Part shown: in pieces, positions 23,261-34,000 of the stretch
Layout: each line of letters starts with the position of its first letter
Numbering within the stretch: the first letter of the stretch is position 1
Assembly (NCBI GenBank): GCA_030144725.1
Contig: JASKMD010000008.1
Location: forward strand, 12,860,160 to 12,924,159
Length of the DNA: 64,000 nt
DNA from: Haematococcus lacustris
Lineage: Eukaryota; Chlorophyta; Chlorophyceae; Chlamydomonadales; Haematococcaceae
Direction: 5' to 3'
Notes under the pieces: generated by a model
Told to the model about the DNA's origin: nothing
Databases searched by the model: none
What the model saw: the letters and a program-made list of their open reading frames with translations, nothing else
Program-made: the position numbers and the translations under genes

Positions 23261-26200
23261 GTTTATCCAGCCACACCTCTAGTCTGTGGTGCAATTCTCC
23301 TCCCTCGCTCGCCTACACTGCGCCGTAAACGACCCTGTCACTGCGCTGTTCACGACGGCGATGAGGTGGACGCAGCAGGAGATGAAAGCGAAGGTGAGCC
23401 TGATGACATGGCTTCACCCTACAGATCCGCTGGGCCACCACAACCGCTTACCTGAGTGCAGGATGGGCTGCTGCATTGTCAAGGGAAGCTGCCAGGATGC
23501 GGCAAAGCATGGATGATGACGAGTTTATAGACTTGTCAGAGTTCACAGAAGTAGCACAAAATGCGGGGCTGCTTTTACCTCAACAAATGGTAAGAGTATG
23601 CCATGTGGTAGGCTTGTACTACCTGATTTTGGTAAAGTCACACCTGAGGACCACGGAACCTTGGAGGCATGACGCTGAGCAGGAAGCGGACTTGGCACAC
23701 AGCTGCGGCATGCTGATGCAGCACTACAGAGCCACAGCAGCTGCAGCAGCAGCAGCAGTAGCAGCAGCAGCATTGCCACGGAAATCCGTGCAACAATAGC
23801 CCTCACACGGTGAGCTGCCTAATCATGCTGAAACTCTCATTTTCAAGCACTCTTAATATAGAGCAATGAAGCATGATTGTGGGCTGTGCCAGCTTAGCTC
23901 GTAAGCGCTTGCATCTGGACTGGGCCAGTATTTTCCCTTTCTGGAGCTGGGCAAATGCAGCCCATTTGTGTCTCACTAGGGCCTCCATCCAAGCTGGACC
24001 ACTAGGGACCACCAGGGATCAATAGCGGGACTTCTCAGATGGTGTTAAGGGGCTGTGCGGAGTTTACCCAATGCACATGGACATGGTGCACGAGTGCCTA
24101 CCACCAACATTGCCTGACCCCTAAGGGCTATAGTGTGGAGTTGGCATGACCTACATGCACTAATTGTGAGCTCAAGAGAGGGGGCACATACTACTGTGCC
24201 ACATGCTGCTGCTGTTGCTGGGCCTTGGGTGGCTTGTCTACCAGCCGCTTGCAGCCTAGGCCAAGGTACTCCTTGCCCTTGGCTGGCAGAGCTGCCTGGT
24301 CTGGCCACCAGCATAGCTCCAGCGGGCGCCACTTGCATTCCCAATGCGCTGCATGTTCACCGCTGCATTGCAGTCCCTGTCCAGCCACCTGCCTGGCTGT
24401 GGTGCGGGCTTGGCTGTAGCAGCCTTGCCCTGGACTGTGCATTTGGCCTTGGTGGGCTGGCTGGGCTCAACTGCCTGCTCAGTCTTGGTGCGCTTGCTGC
24501 GCTTGGCTGGCAGGGGAGTGCTGGGCCCTGGCTCTGAGGCTGATGGCTGTGTGGCTTCTGCGTGGGGGCTGTAGGGGCTTGCGCGGTGCCACTACCGGGC
24601 ACCACATCATACCCTGCACTGGCTGGTCATCTCCTAGATCTCCTCCACCCTAGATAGGAAGGGCAAGTGCAGCTTAGGTGTAGCATTCGTACAGATAGAG
24701 ATGCACCCTTGCCTCACTGCATACACCTGGTCCCTTGCCATAGTTGCTCTAATCACACTGGGCAGCTTCTGTGCCTGGCCGAGGCACCCGAGATGCACTG
24801 TGCTGCAAGCATCACTGTACACCCCACGCCATGACGCTCTGCAGGCCTTGGAGCTCCAAGCTCAGGTGTGGTCTGAGCTGGGTCCAGATGGAGGCTTTGA
24901 ATCAGAAGACTTTGAGCTGGTGCAGCGCATTGGAAGGATCAGCGTGCAAGCGGTGCGTTGCAGGGCAGAGGCTGCAGGGTCACCACACCAGCTGCAGCCA
25001 AGAGTTGCACCTCCCGGCTGCTTTCCAGGCTGCCACCACCTCAAATGTCGAAAGCAGCACCGCAGTCGTGGCGTACATTGCACGCTATGTAGCGTGTGGG
25101 CTGTATGCTCGACCACCTGCCGCCCTCGTCAAGGTGAGCTTTCTGCTTGCCGCCAACACCATGCTTGCTGCCTGTGCTGCATGCTCCTGCACCTCATCCT
25201 GACCATCTCCAGTGCCCAGCAAACTGCAAGGCAAGGAAGGGCAAGTGATGCAGCGGCACACACCTGTGCCTGTCAGTCTGGGCCCCTCTTACAAGCTGAC
25301 ACAGCAGCGGCACACAGGGGGTTGGCCTGTGGTCACTCACAGGAGTACTTGCCCGTGGCCAAGTCCATAGCGTTGAATGAGCTGCTGCTGCTGCACCACC
25401 TGTGTGGCGTGCCAGAGGACAAGCATCAAGCTATCATGGCAGGGCCCAGCTCGGAGGTGCCCGTGGTGCCACTGCTGGGTGAGCAGGACTCTTAACGCTG
25501 GGAAAGCAAGGCACAGGGACAGGCTGACTGGCCTATGGCTTGAACAGCAGCAGCAGGAGGGGGTCAGCATTGAGAGTGTGTGACAGGGCACAGCCATCAG
25601 CCTAAACGCAGCTAGTCCAGTAGAACATCTGTCTCTGGTGCACTGAGGGCTGACGCCCTACATGCAAAGCAACGCCACATGTCAGAAGTGTAATGGGGTG
25701 CAGACGTCCGGCAGTTAGCTGGGCAGGCAGGCAGACGTCCAAATCTGATTGGGCAACTTCCCGTTTGATTGCCTGAGGTCAGCAGGTTAGGGTTGTGAAT
25801 CTTGTCAGAGTACTTGTGCATGAGCCTAAAGCTACTGCCACACCATACTTGCAGGGGATGCGTCTGTTGCTGTGCTGGCACCACCTGCTGGCTCTGCTGC
25901 TGTGTGGCTGTTCTCTGATGACTGTGGCTGTCCTCCCTGCAGGCTACTTCACCAGCAGTCCCAGCGAAGAGGCCCAGCTGGTGGTCAGACAGGACAGATC
26001 CATGGCCACTGTGGCAGGTAGGGAAGCTTTCTTGCTTCTCCTTTGTTTCTTGCTTGCTTGCTTCTTGCGGGCGGGCGGGCGGGCGGGTGGGCGGGCGGGC
26101 TGGCGGGCAGCCACACTGAATAGGATGCATGAAGTCATGTTTCTGCAGCCGCTCCCGCTGAGAGCTTGGCCAGGTGTGCCGAGCCTGCCTGCCTGCCTGC

Positions 26201-28321
26201 CTGGCCTCCTGGCTGCAGAGGAGCCAGAGAGCTTGTGGCTGGTGTACAGCTGGGAGGGGCTGCGGCCTCTAGCCCTATACAACCAGGCTGGGCCCCCAGT
26301 GGCCAAACCCAGGCTCTTCCAGAGCAGGTACGCCGGGCTAAAGCTGAAGGGCTGACACTGCCAGCGCCGCAGCAGGTGGAGGGGGACATCACAGACGCCC
26401 AGGTCTCCTCAGCCGCACACATGCTGCTGTCAATGCAAAACTTACAGCAGGTGCTCATGAACAGCGCACATAAGTCACACTCGTCAGGGCAGCACTGTTC
26501 TGCTGCTCCTGCTGCTGATGATGATGGGGATTCAGCTGCTGTTGCTGACGCATTACAAACATGAGGGTGAGGAGCAGGCAGTAGCAGAAGCAGTAGCAGT
26601 AGCAGTAGCAGTAGCAGAAGCAGTAGCAGTAGCAGTAGCAGTAGCAGTAGCAGTAGCAGTAGCAGTAGCAGTAGCAGTAGCAGTAGCAGTAGCAGTAGCA
26701 GTAGCAGTAGCAGTAGCAGTAGCAGTAGCAGTAGCAGTAGCAGTAGCAGTAGCAGTAGCAGTAGCAGTAGCAGTAGCAGTAGCAGTAGCAGTAGCAGTAG
26801 CAGTAGCAGTAGCAGTAGCAGTAGCAGTAGCAGTAGCAGTAGCAGTAGCAGTAGCAGTAGCAGTAGCAGTAGCAGTAGCAGTAGCAGTAGCCGTAGCCGT
26901 AGCCGTAGCCGTAGCCGTAGCCGTAGCCGTAGCCGTAGCCGTAGCCGTAGCCGTAGCCGTAGCCGTAGCCGTAGCCGTAGCCGTAGCCGTAGCCGTAGCC
27001 GTAGCCGTAGCCGTAGCCGTAGCCGTAGCCGTAGCCGTAGCCGTAGCCGTAGCAGTAGCAGTAGCCGTAGCAGTAGCAGTAGCAGTAGCAGTAGCAGTAG
27101 CAGTAGCAGTAGCAGTAGCAGTAGCAGGCAAAACATGGTGGTCCTGGCGTCATCAGCTGATGAAATGACATACATGCCACCCGCTGCCGCCGTGTGCGCC
27201 TTTCCTTGTGCCCTGCCTGCCCTGCCCTTACCCAGATCCTCAGGAGCAGCAGCAGCCAGGGCAGCTGCATTTGTTCACACCCAGAGTACCACATGATGCT
27301 CTCTTATGCACAATTGAATGGCTGCATGGAACAGTCGCGAGCCATGTATAGCAGCAGGGCTGGTTTTGATCGTGCGTTGAAGCGACAGCACAGGCAAAAG
27401 GACCATGCCAGACACGCCTAAACTGCTTCTCCGACTGGCCTGCCCCAAACACCACCGCATGCAGGCAGGCCGCCGAAGAGGAGGCATGGCAAGCTCGTGT
27501 GCGCATGCTGCGGCGCATCGCCGTGCTCCTCCTCCAGGCAGTGGACTACTGTCACAGCGCAGACGTGGTGCACGGCTCTATCTCCAGCGGCTCTGTCCTG
27601 ATGAACACGGCAGAAGACATCCCCAGGCTGGACCTGGTAGCCCTGAAGCTGGACGGCTTTGGCTTTGGCAAGTTTGCACCAGCACCAGGTACAGTGACAG
27701 TTGCAGGCAGTGCAGCCCTGGCCCTTCAGACAGCCCCCCTCAGCTCCTCCGTTAGGATCAGTGGGCTGTACCAGGTTGCAAGGCAACTAGCCAGCCAGCC
27801 AGGCAGTAAGGAAGCAAGGCAGTAAGCGGACAGAAGTGTGTCTAATCTGGGGGTGTGTATGCTGAACCGCACACCACGTTAGCTGCTGGCTAGATACAAT
27901 GGCTAGATACAGTGACAGCGCAGCTCGCCTGGCCCCTGTGATGTTCATGGGCGACGGTGGTGAGCGTGCTGGTTGCTGTGTCCTGCTGCCAGGCAACTTA
28001 GAGAGCTTCGAGGCGGCCAAGCGGGCAGACATCGTGGCCTGTGGGCTGCTGCTGGCTGAGACATTCGCATGCGGGCTGGCTGACGGGCCCAGTGGAGTGA
28101 TGACCCCGCCAACGCTGCGGCGATTACTGTTCACCGTGTTTCCTGCCGATGTGGAGGGCTTCAGGGCGTACTTGCATGAGGACGGACATCACGAACGCTT
28201 TGCAGCGCTACTTGAAAATGCAGAGGCCCGAGATTTCTTTCATGCCATGCTATACAACACAGCCCAGCAGCAAGCAACCGCCTTGCAATTGCTGCAGCAC
28301 GACTTCTTGACATCTCCTTGA
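23228..28321 (+). CDS. Protein kinase-like protein, predicted pseudokinase (probably plastid-targeted)
   Basis: A kinase fold can be assembled across about ten exons. A proposed first exon (ATG 23228 to about 23395) is basic and hydroxylated like a transit peptide, then acidic. It joins in phase to ALSREAARMRQSMDDDEF (to 23588). The N-lobe starts at about 24869 with FELVQRIGRI, then VAYIARY and a beta-3 lysine in AALVK (about 25130). The next exon (25340) supplies the helix-C glutamate (ALNELLLLHH), then SLWLVYSWEGLRPLALY (hinge, about 26225). The exon from about 27470 has YCHSADVVHGSISSGSVLM where active kinases have HRDLKxxN, and KLDGFGFGKF where they have DFG. The last exon (to TGA 28319) has RADIVACGLLLAE and ends LLQHDFLTSP, the usual kinase C-end. 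Loss of the catalytic Asp, the Asn and the DFG Asp predicts no phosphotransfer. The 5' end is inferred. Confidence 0.6.
24060..24612 (-). pseudogene. TnpB/Fanzor-like C-terminal relic, copy 1 (in intron of kinase-like gene)
   Basis: The minus strand encodes a Lys/Pro/Ala-rich linker and then RWLDRDCNAAVNMQRI (24342-24389), matching the RuvC-III box D-R-D-x-N-A-A-x-N of TnpB and its eukaryotic homologue Fanzor. After a one-base frameshift near 24335 the protein continues WRPLELCWWPDQ, LPAKGKEY and DKPPKAQQQQQ to a stop at 24191. Similarity to copy 2 (29070-29692) extends beyond the stop to about 24060 and ends abruptly on the right at GGGCACCACATCA (24612). It is a dead, 5'-truncated fragment antisense to the host gene. 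Confidence 0.6.
26577..27126. repeat. 550-bp hexanucleotide array, (GTAGCA)n / (GTAGCC)n / (GTAGCA)n
   Basis: After a short imperfect start (AGCAGAAGCAGTAGCAG) the array is pure GTAGCA up to about 26888, pure GTAGCC from about 26889 to 27052, then GTAGCA again to 27126 with one GTAGCC interruption at 27063. It lies in an intron of the kinase-like gene. All six frames are open, giving Ala-Val, Leu, Cys-Tyr, Ala-Thr and Arg-Leu dipeptide repeats that should not be read as proteins. Confidence 0.95.
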
Positions 28322-28479
28322 CAGCTATTTTCCGTTGGCTCAGTCTTGGAGTGTATACATTGTTTACATCTTGCATGGGAAGCAGGCGTGTGAAGCTAGT
28401 TGTCCATACCTGCTGTCTGCACACTCCTGCTTCATGAGGTTATGGCAGGGCGGGGGGTGCTACCAGGGGCAGGGGGTGG

Positions 28480-28650
28480 GACAGGGATGGCTGTGTGGAG
28501 AGCAGCATGCCACACATCCGACTCGGTGCTGTCCAAGCGTCTGACTTTGGCCCAACAGAGCTTGCTGACTTGTGTCGAGCACCCCAGCCTGGCTGCTGCC
28601 TGGTGCCTGATATGCGAAGACGTGCTACATCCATGCATCAACAGCTTGGT
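28480..28650 (+). repeat. Dispersed repeat, plus-strand arm of an inverted pair
   Basis: TGGAGAGCA, CATGCCACACATCCG, GTGCTGTCCAAGCGT, TGACTTTGGCCCAACAG and CAGCCTGGCTGCTGCC occur in this order. The same blocks are found reverse-complemented at 30890-31010 with roughly 90 percent identity by eye. The pair brackets the second Fanzor-like relic. No protein family is recognised. The spacer 28651-29069 contains no visible gene. Confidence 0.75.
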
Positions 28651-29069
28651 CATAGTCACCCCAGGGACCCACTCCAATTCGCCCTGGATTTACATTTGTT
28701 GTAAATGTACCTTTGCTCCTTTCTAGTACTTGTTGCACGTGCATATCACGTCAGCAATGTGTGAGACAGCCCGCATGACTCGTCGAGCATCGTGTTGGTT
28801 GGGACAATGTCTAGGACTCATGTGTTTAGAGCAACCCCGCAACACACCCACGCTGCTCACCCAGATCAGTTCAGCCTGGTCTGCAAGGTTAGTGCCTGCA
28901 TGAGGCTCAGGCTGAGACCATGTCACCTAGGTGCAGCCTTGGCCTACCTTCCCTAAATTCTTGCCTGAACACCCAGACATGCTTTAATGTCAAGCTGGCA
29001 TGCCACGAAGGATACAGTGCAAAGGAAATGCCGCTCTAAGCACCTTGACCCTCAACCTAGAGCCTTCAT

Positions 29070-29692
29070 TGCAATGGAACACTAAGCGTGGACCACTACA
29101 AAACGGTGTTTTGTCTGTGTGGAGTTCCCATGCACATGGCATACACATGGCAAAGACATGGCATACACATGGTCATGGTCGCCTACCACCTACAGCATTG
29201 CCTGACGAAGAGGGCTATTGCGTAGAGTTGGCATGACAAACTTGCACTAAGCGTAAGCTGATGCCAGCTCAAGAGGGGGGCACACACTCCTGTGCCGTAG
29301 CGGGCTGCTGCTAGGCCTTAGGTGGCTTGTCTCACACCCGCTTGTACCCCAAGCCTGGGTACTCCTTGCCCTTGGCTGGAAACTTCCCCTGCTCTGGCCA
29401 GTAGCACAGCTCCAGTGGGCGCCACCTGCTCTCCCTAATGCGCTGCATATTCAATGCTGCATTGCAGACCCTGTCCAGCCACCTGACTGACTGTGGTGCC
29501 GGCTTGGCTTCAGCAGCCTTGCTCTGAACCTTGTTGGGCTCAGCTGCCGGCTCAGCCTTGGTGCGCTTGCTGCGCTTGGCTGGCAGGGAAGTGCTGGGCC
29601 CTGGCTCTGAGGCTGATGGCTGTGTGGCTGCCAGGCTTCTGCGTGGGGGCTGTAGGGGCTTGCGCGGTGCCACTACTGGGCACCACATCAGC
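29070..29692 (-). pseudogene. TnpB/Fanzor-like C-terminal relic, copy 2
   Basis: The minus strand is open from 29688 to 29332. It runs through a Lys/Pro/Ala-rich linker (PAKRSKRTKAEPAAEP), then RWLDRVCNAALNMQRI (29436-29483), WRPLELCYWPEQ, PAKGKEYPGLGYKR and a stop. Compared with copy 1, the D-R-D triplet of the RuvC-III box is D-R-V, and an in-frame TGA replaces the codon before DKPPKA. The remainder (DKPPKA equivalent, then non-coding tail with GGCATGACAAACTTGCACTAA) still matches copy 1 to about 29070. Both copies end on the right at the same CACCACATCA, so they are members of one short family. Confidence 0.6.
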
Positions 29693-29699
29693 TCTCAGC

Positions 29700-30838
29700 A
29701 TGCCCAACCCACATCACCAGTATGCCACAGGCAACTGCTGCTGGGCCCCATATAAAGGCATTTAAAACCTGTGTCAAGGTGTTGCTGGCCCTGACCGGGC
29801 GTGGCATGCCATGCCATGGCAACAGCTGGAGCAGCTCCACCCGCGCCAAGCACACTCTACTGCGCCGCAGGCTCCTGCTGCTGGGCTCTGGGCTGAGATG
29901 ATTGCAGCCACAGGTACCCCAGGTCAAGAAGTTCTGGCCTGTCCAGACGCAAGGAGGGTCAAGGATGGCGGCTGGGGTCACCATTACTGCTGCACCAGGA
30001 GCTGGTTGCTCTCCCTCATGCATTGCACGTCCATTGCTAATCCAATGTTAAAGTAGCCACCTGCCTGGCTGCAATGGGTCGGGATTGACAAGGGTTTGGA
30101 GACCTGCCAGAGTAGGGTCTGGCGTGAGTGCAGGCGGTGTGGCTGGCGAGGGGATGCCCAGAATGCTGCTCTGTGGTTATCCGGCCCGTGCACTGAGCTT
30201 GACGAGGGTATAGGGAGCCCTGGCCTTGCTCTTGGTAAGCTGGACAGGTGGGAGGGTGCTGGGTCTACACCGTCTGCCCGCAGGCAGTGCAGCAGGCAGG
30301 ATCTGAGCGCACCAAGGTCCTTGGCTGGGCTTCCTGGCTGCCTGGCGCCGCCAAGAGCTGGCGGGGTGGCACTGGAGGGCAGACTGTCAGGTCGCACAAC
30401 AGCCGTTTTGACAGCCAGCACTGGGCTTATTGGGTGTCATTGGTGGCGGGGGACGCCTGCACAGCCCCTGCAGCAGCCGCGGGGTGTTGAGGGGCGCCCG
30501 GTGCTCCGCTGCCAGCTGCGCTGCCGCCTGGCCGCCCTCCCCCCCGGGCTGCTGCAGGGGCCAGACTACCGCGGCTGCCTGCTGTGCGACGAGACCATCC
30601 AGGAGATGGTGGATGTGAGGGGGAGGCAGGGCGGGGGGGAGGGGGGCAGGTTGAGGCGGAGGGGGAGGGGACCCTGCTAGTGCACCACTCATCGGCTGTC
30701 ACCACCATGACCCCCTGCCCCTGTGGCTTTGAACTTGGTACTCTGGAGCACCTTCAGGCTGGCCAGCAGCATTGCCTTGTCGCACACGCGCTCCATGTGC
30801 CGATGCCAGCCTTATATGAGAGAATGAATAGCTTTTGG
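29700..30838. other. Intergenic; one possible orphan exon near 30480-30618
   Basis: Most of this stretch has no recognisable gene. Between about 30480 and 30618 the plus strand reads GRPVLRCQLRCRLAALPPG and then YRGCLLCDETIQEMVD before a good GTGAGG donor. It has paired Cys residues and codon-like composition, so it may be an exon or a gene remnant. A G-rich tract follows at 30620-30675. Confidence 0.3.
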
Positions 30839-31020
30839 CGGTGCTTGATGCAGCGCTAGGACTTTGCAGGCAAAGCTCCCGCTCTGCCTGCATGGCAGCA
30901 GCCAAGCTGGGGTGCGCGACACAAGTAAGCAAGCCCTGTTGGGCCAAAGTCAAACGCTTGGACAGCACTGGGACGGATGTGTGGCATGATGCTCTCCACC
31001 CAGCCACCCCTCTCTTCCAC
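30838..31020 (-). repeat. Dispersed repeat, minus-strand arm of an inverted pair
   Basis: This is the reverse complement of the block at 28480-28650 (CCATGCCTGGCTGCTGCC family), including GACTTTGGCCCAACAG and the CACACATCCG block. It lies just 3' of the HtrA-like gene, whose stop codon is at 31093, and so may be within its 3' untranslated region. Confidence 0.75.
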
Positions 31021-31092
31021 AACCCTGGGCCCCCACACCCCTGCCATCCCTGCCCGCCCTATCCCTATACCACCCCCTGCCCTGCCATTACC

Positions 31093-34000
31093 TCAGGCGT
31101 CAGGGGCCTCTGCAGGTGTGACCGACAGTGTGATGTCGGAGTAAATCTCAGCCTGGGCATCTCTGCGCACCACCCTCACTTGTGTGGCCTTGTTCACCCG
31201 GCCGCGCAGTGCACTGACAACTTCAGCCAGACGCAAGTGTTGTGTGCCTGCGCATGAGGGGAAGGCAGCAGTTGCTGCGCCTTGGCTAGCTTGCTACGTC
31301 CACAGCAGCTGCAGCAGCAGCATCTGCGTTGTTGGCAGCAAGGCAGCAGACTCTGCAAAAGTACAGGAAGTCAGCATGCATGGTTGCGAGCGTGCATAGG
31401 AGGGCAGATAGGGGTCCTGCCCAGAAGCTTGTCCCCTCCCCTGCTGATTCCTCCCAGGCTGCCACGGGCTGCTTCCTCACCCTCCACAGCCAGTATAATG
31501 TCACCCGCCAGCAGCCCAGCCGCCTCAGCAGGGGACCCTTTCTTCACTGTCTGCGTGCAGTGGCAGCAGCACAGACACCTTGTCACGCGTTTCACGCCCA
31601 TGGCCATGCATTGCGCCCACACCACACCTGATTGTCGCACCCAGCCAGGCACCTAGGGCGCTGCAGGCTCACCTGAACCACGACAGCGGCCTTCGAGTGA
31701 GCAAGCTGGGGGATGAGCTGCTGGAGCTGCTTGCATGCACCTGCAAGAGGGGACACACATGACAAGGTCGTCCCCCCACTCCTCCACTGTGCCCTTTGCC
31801 CCTGCTGCCATACTGCCCCTGCTGCCAGTCTGCCTATGCGGCCAAACTTGGCCAGCTTGGCAAGAGGTGCCGCCCTCTGCTCTGGCTGCCCAGTGCGTCA
31901 CAGGCTGCCTGACCTTGACCCGGCCTGCTGAGCCTAAACACAGGTGGAGCTCACCGTTGCAATGGCAGGGCTGCAACTGCCCAGGAGGAGTGAGCGGACC
32001 AAGCTAGTGGGCCCCGCTGCACCTGCAGCTGCCAGCCTCCCCCATGCAGGCAGCCCCTCACCCTGTCTTGCCACACGCCTACCGTTTGGTACCTCCACCA
32101 GCTTTAGGCCCACAAACGCATGGACCATGCGCCCAGACTGGCTGAATTGCTGCACCACCTCCCGTACTGTGTGAGCAAGCAAGCCAGGGCAAATGGATTG
32201 CTGAGCGGTGGAACCAGTCATGGTGGATCAGATTTCGGTGAGCAGCGGGAGGGAGGGTGGTCAGGGTAGGACAAGGGCAGGACAAGTGCAGGACAAGGGC
32301 AGGACAAGGGCAGGACAAGGGCAGGGCAGGGCAGGACAAGGGCAGGGTAAGACAAGGGCAGGACAAGGGCATGGCAGGTAGGACAAGCACAAGGGCAGCT
32401 GACAGACGCGCGATCAGGGTTGTGCTGGGCTCACTCAGCGCTGATTAGGCCAGAGTCTGCGCCTGCCTGCATGTCAGCCCCTCTGCCTGTGACCCCTCTG
32501 GTACCCAGCCCACTATCTTGCCCTACCTGCATCGATTGGAAGGCAGAAGGAGACGGCCTCCGCGCCCACTGCTTTGAACACTGACACGCCCACCACCTGG
32601 CCGTCTAAGTTTATCAGCGGCCCTCCACTGCTGCCCTGGTTGATGGCGGCGTCTGTCTGAATGTAGGAGGTGCAGGCACCTGGGGCAGCAGGGGATAGCA
32701 CCTGGCCACCTGGTTTGAGATCAGGCAGCTGCATGCTGTGTGGCCGAAACACAAGGTGTGTGCGAACAGCAGACATGGCAGATGTGGGTTAGGCAACCAT
32801 GTGCCTATGCCCCATGTGCCCCATGTGCCTATGTGTGTCACTATGCTCAGTGGCAAGCAGGCAGCTGGGTAGGCAGGCAGCTGGGCAGGCAGGCAGCTGG
32901 GCGGGCAGGCAGCTGGGCGGGCAGGCAGCTGGGCAGGCAGGCAGCTGGGCACTTTGCGGCCGGTGGCAGTCTTGCCTGCTCCTCACCCTCCAGGCCCAGC
33001 TCCAGCCCTGTGCGCAGCGCACTGACCACACCCAGCGTCACACTGCAGTGCTTCAGCTGCAGGGGCACGCCCAGGGCAACCACCCACTCCCCTATGCGCA
33101 AGTCAGCAGAGCGGCCTACTGCAATGGTAGGCAGCTGCTCGCCCGCATCCACCTTGACCACCGCCAAGTCAGCCGTCCTGCAGCCAGGCAGCAGCCGGAG
33201 CTGCAGCACCCTTGCCAGCCATACCCTGCAGCTGGGAAGCTGTGCGGTGTGGTATCGCCAGTGAGGCCAGCTAGTGAGGTCTGGTGATGCTGCCAGTGAG
33301 GCCTAGGCATGGTCCCTTGCTGCCTACTTGCACCTTTCTTACGCAGGCTGCAGCCAGCCTCATCACGTGTGTGAGTGTCGAATGCACAAGGGGTTAACCC
33401 GCTCCCGCCCTGCCAAAGCTGGTGGCCATGCCTGGCAGCAGCCTGGTCCGTGGCTGCCTTGCCCAGACTGCAGCTGTTGAGCCCACAGCCGGCAGCGCAC
33501 GCACTTGTCTGTGCAGAGCACCGAGCCCGGCAGCACTCGGCCATCTGCCAGTGTGACGAACAGCTGGGGCGCATCTGGAGCAGGTGTGGGCAGGCTTGCT
33601 TGGCTGCTGCCACCGCTGCTGCCACTGGGCTGTGCTGCAAGTAGGTCGCTGAGGCAGTGGGTGTTGGTGATGATGAACCCATCCTGCGAGGGCACCCTGA
33701 CTCACTGCTTCAGCCCAACACTGGGGCAGCAGGCGGCTCCAGGCAACACATGGGTCAGCAGCTGTGTGTCGGGCCGGCTGCGACACACACCTCATGGTAG
33801 ATCCAGCCACTGCCGCTTGACCTGGCCAAGCACAGCCAGGGCAAGTTAACCAGGTGAGCGGCCTGTCCCTGGCTGTGTGACAGCACAAGGGTGGCACCAG
33901 GGCCTGCAGGCTGAGGCAGAGGGGGCCTGCTGGACCTCACACCCCTACTGATGGGGCATGGGGCATGCGGCAGCTGCTCACAGGCAGCTGTCAGCTGGAG

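Noticed and set aside
26135..27294. Very long ORFs of poly-Leu, Cys-Tyr, Ala-Val and Ala-Thr on both strands
   Set aside because: They are translations of a stop-free hexanucleotide microsatellite in an intron; every frame is open and no frame has a plausible protein on either side.
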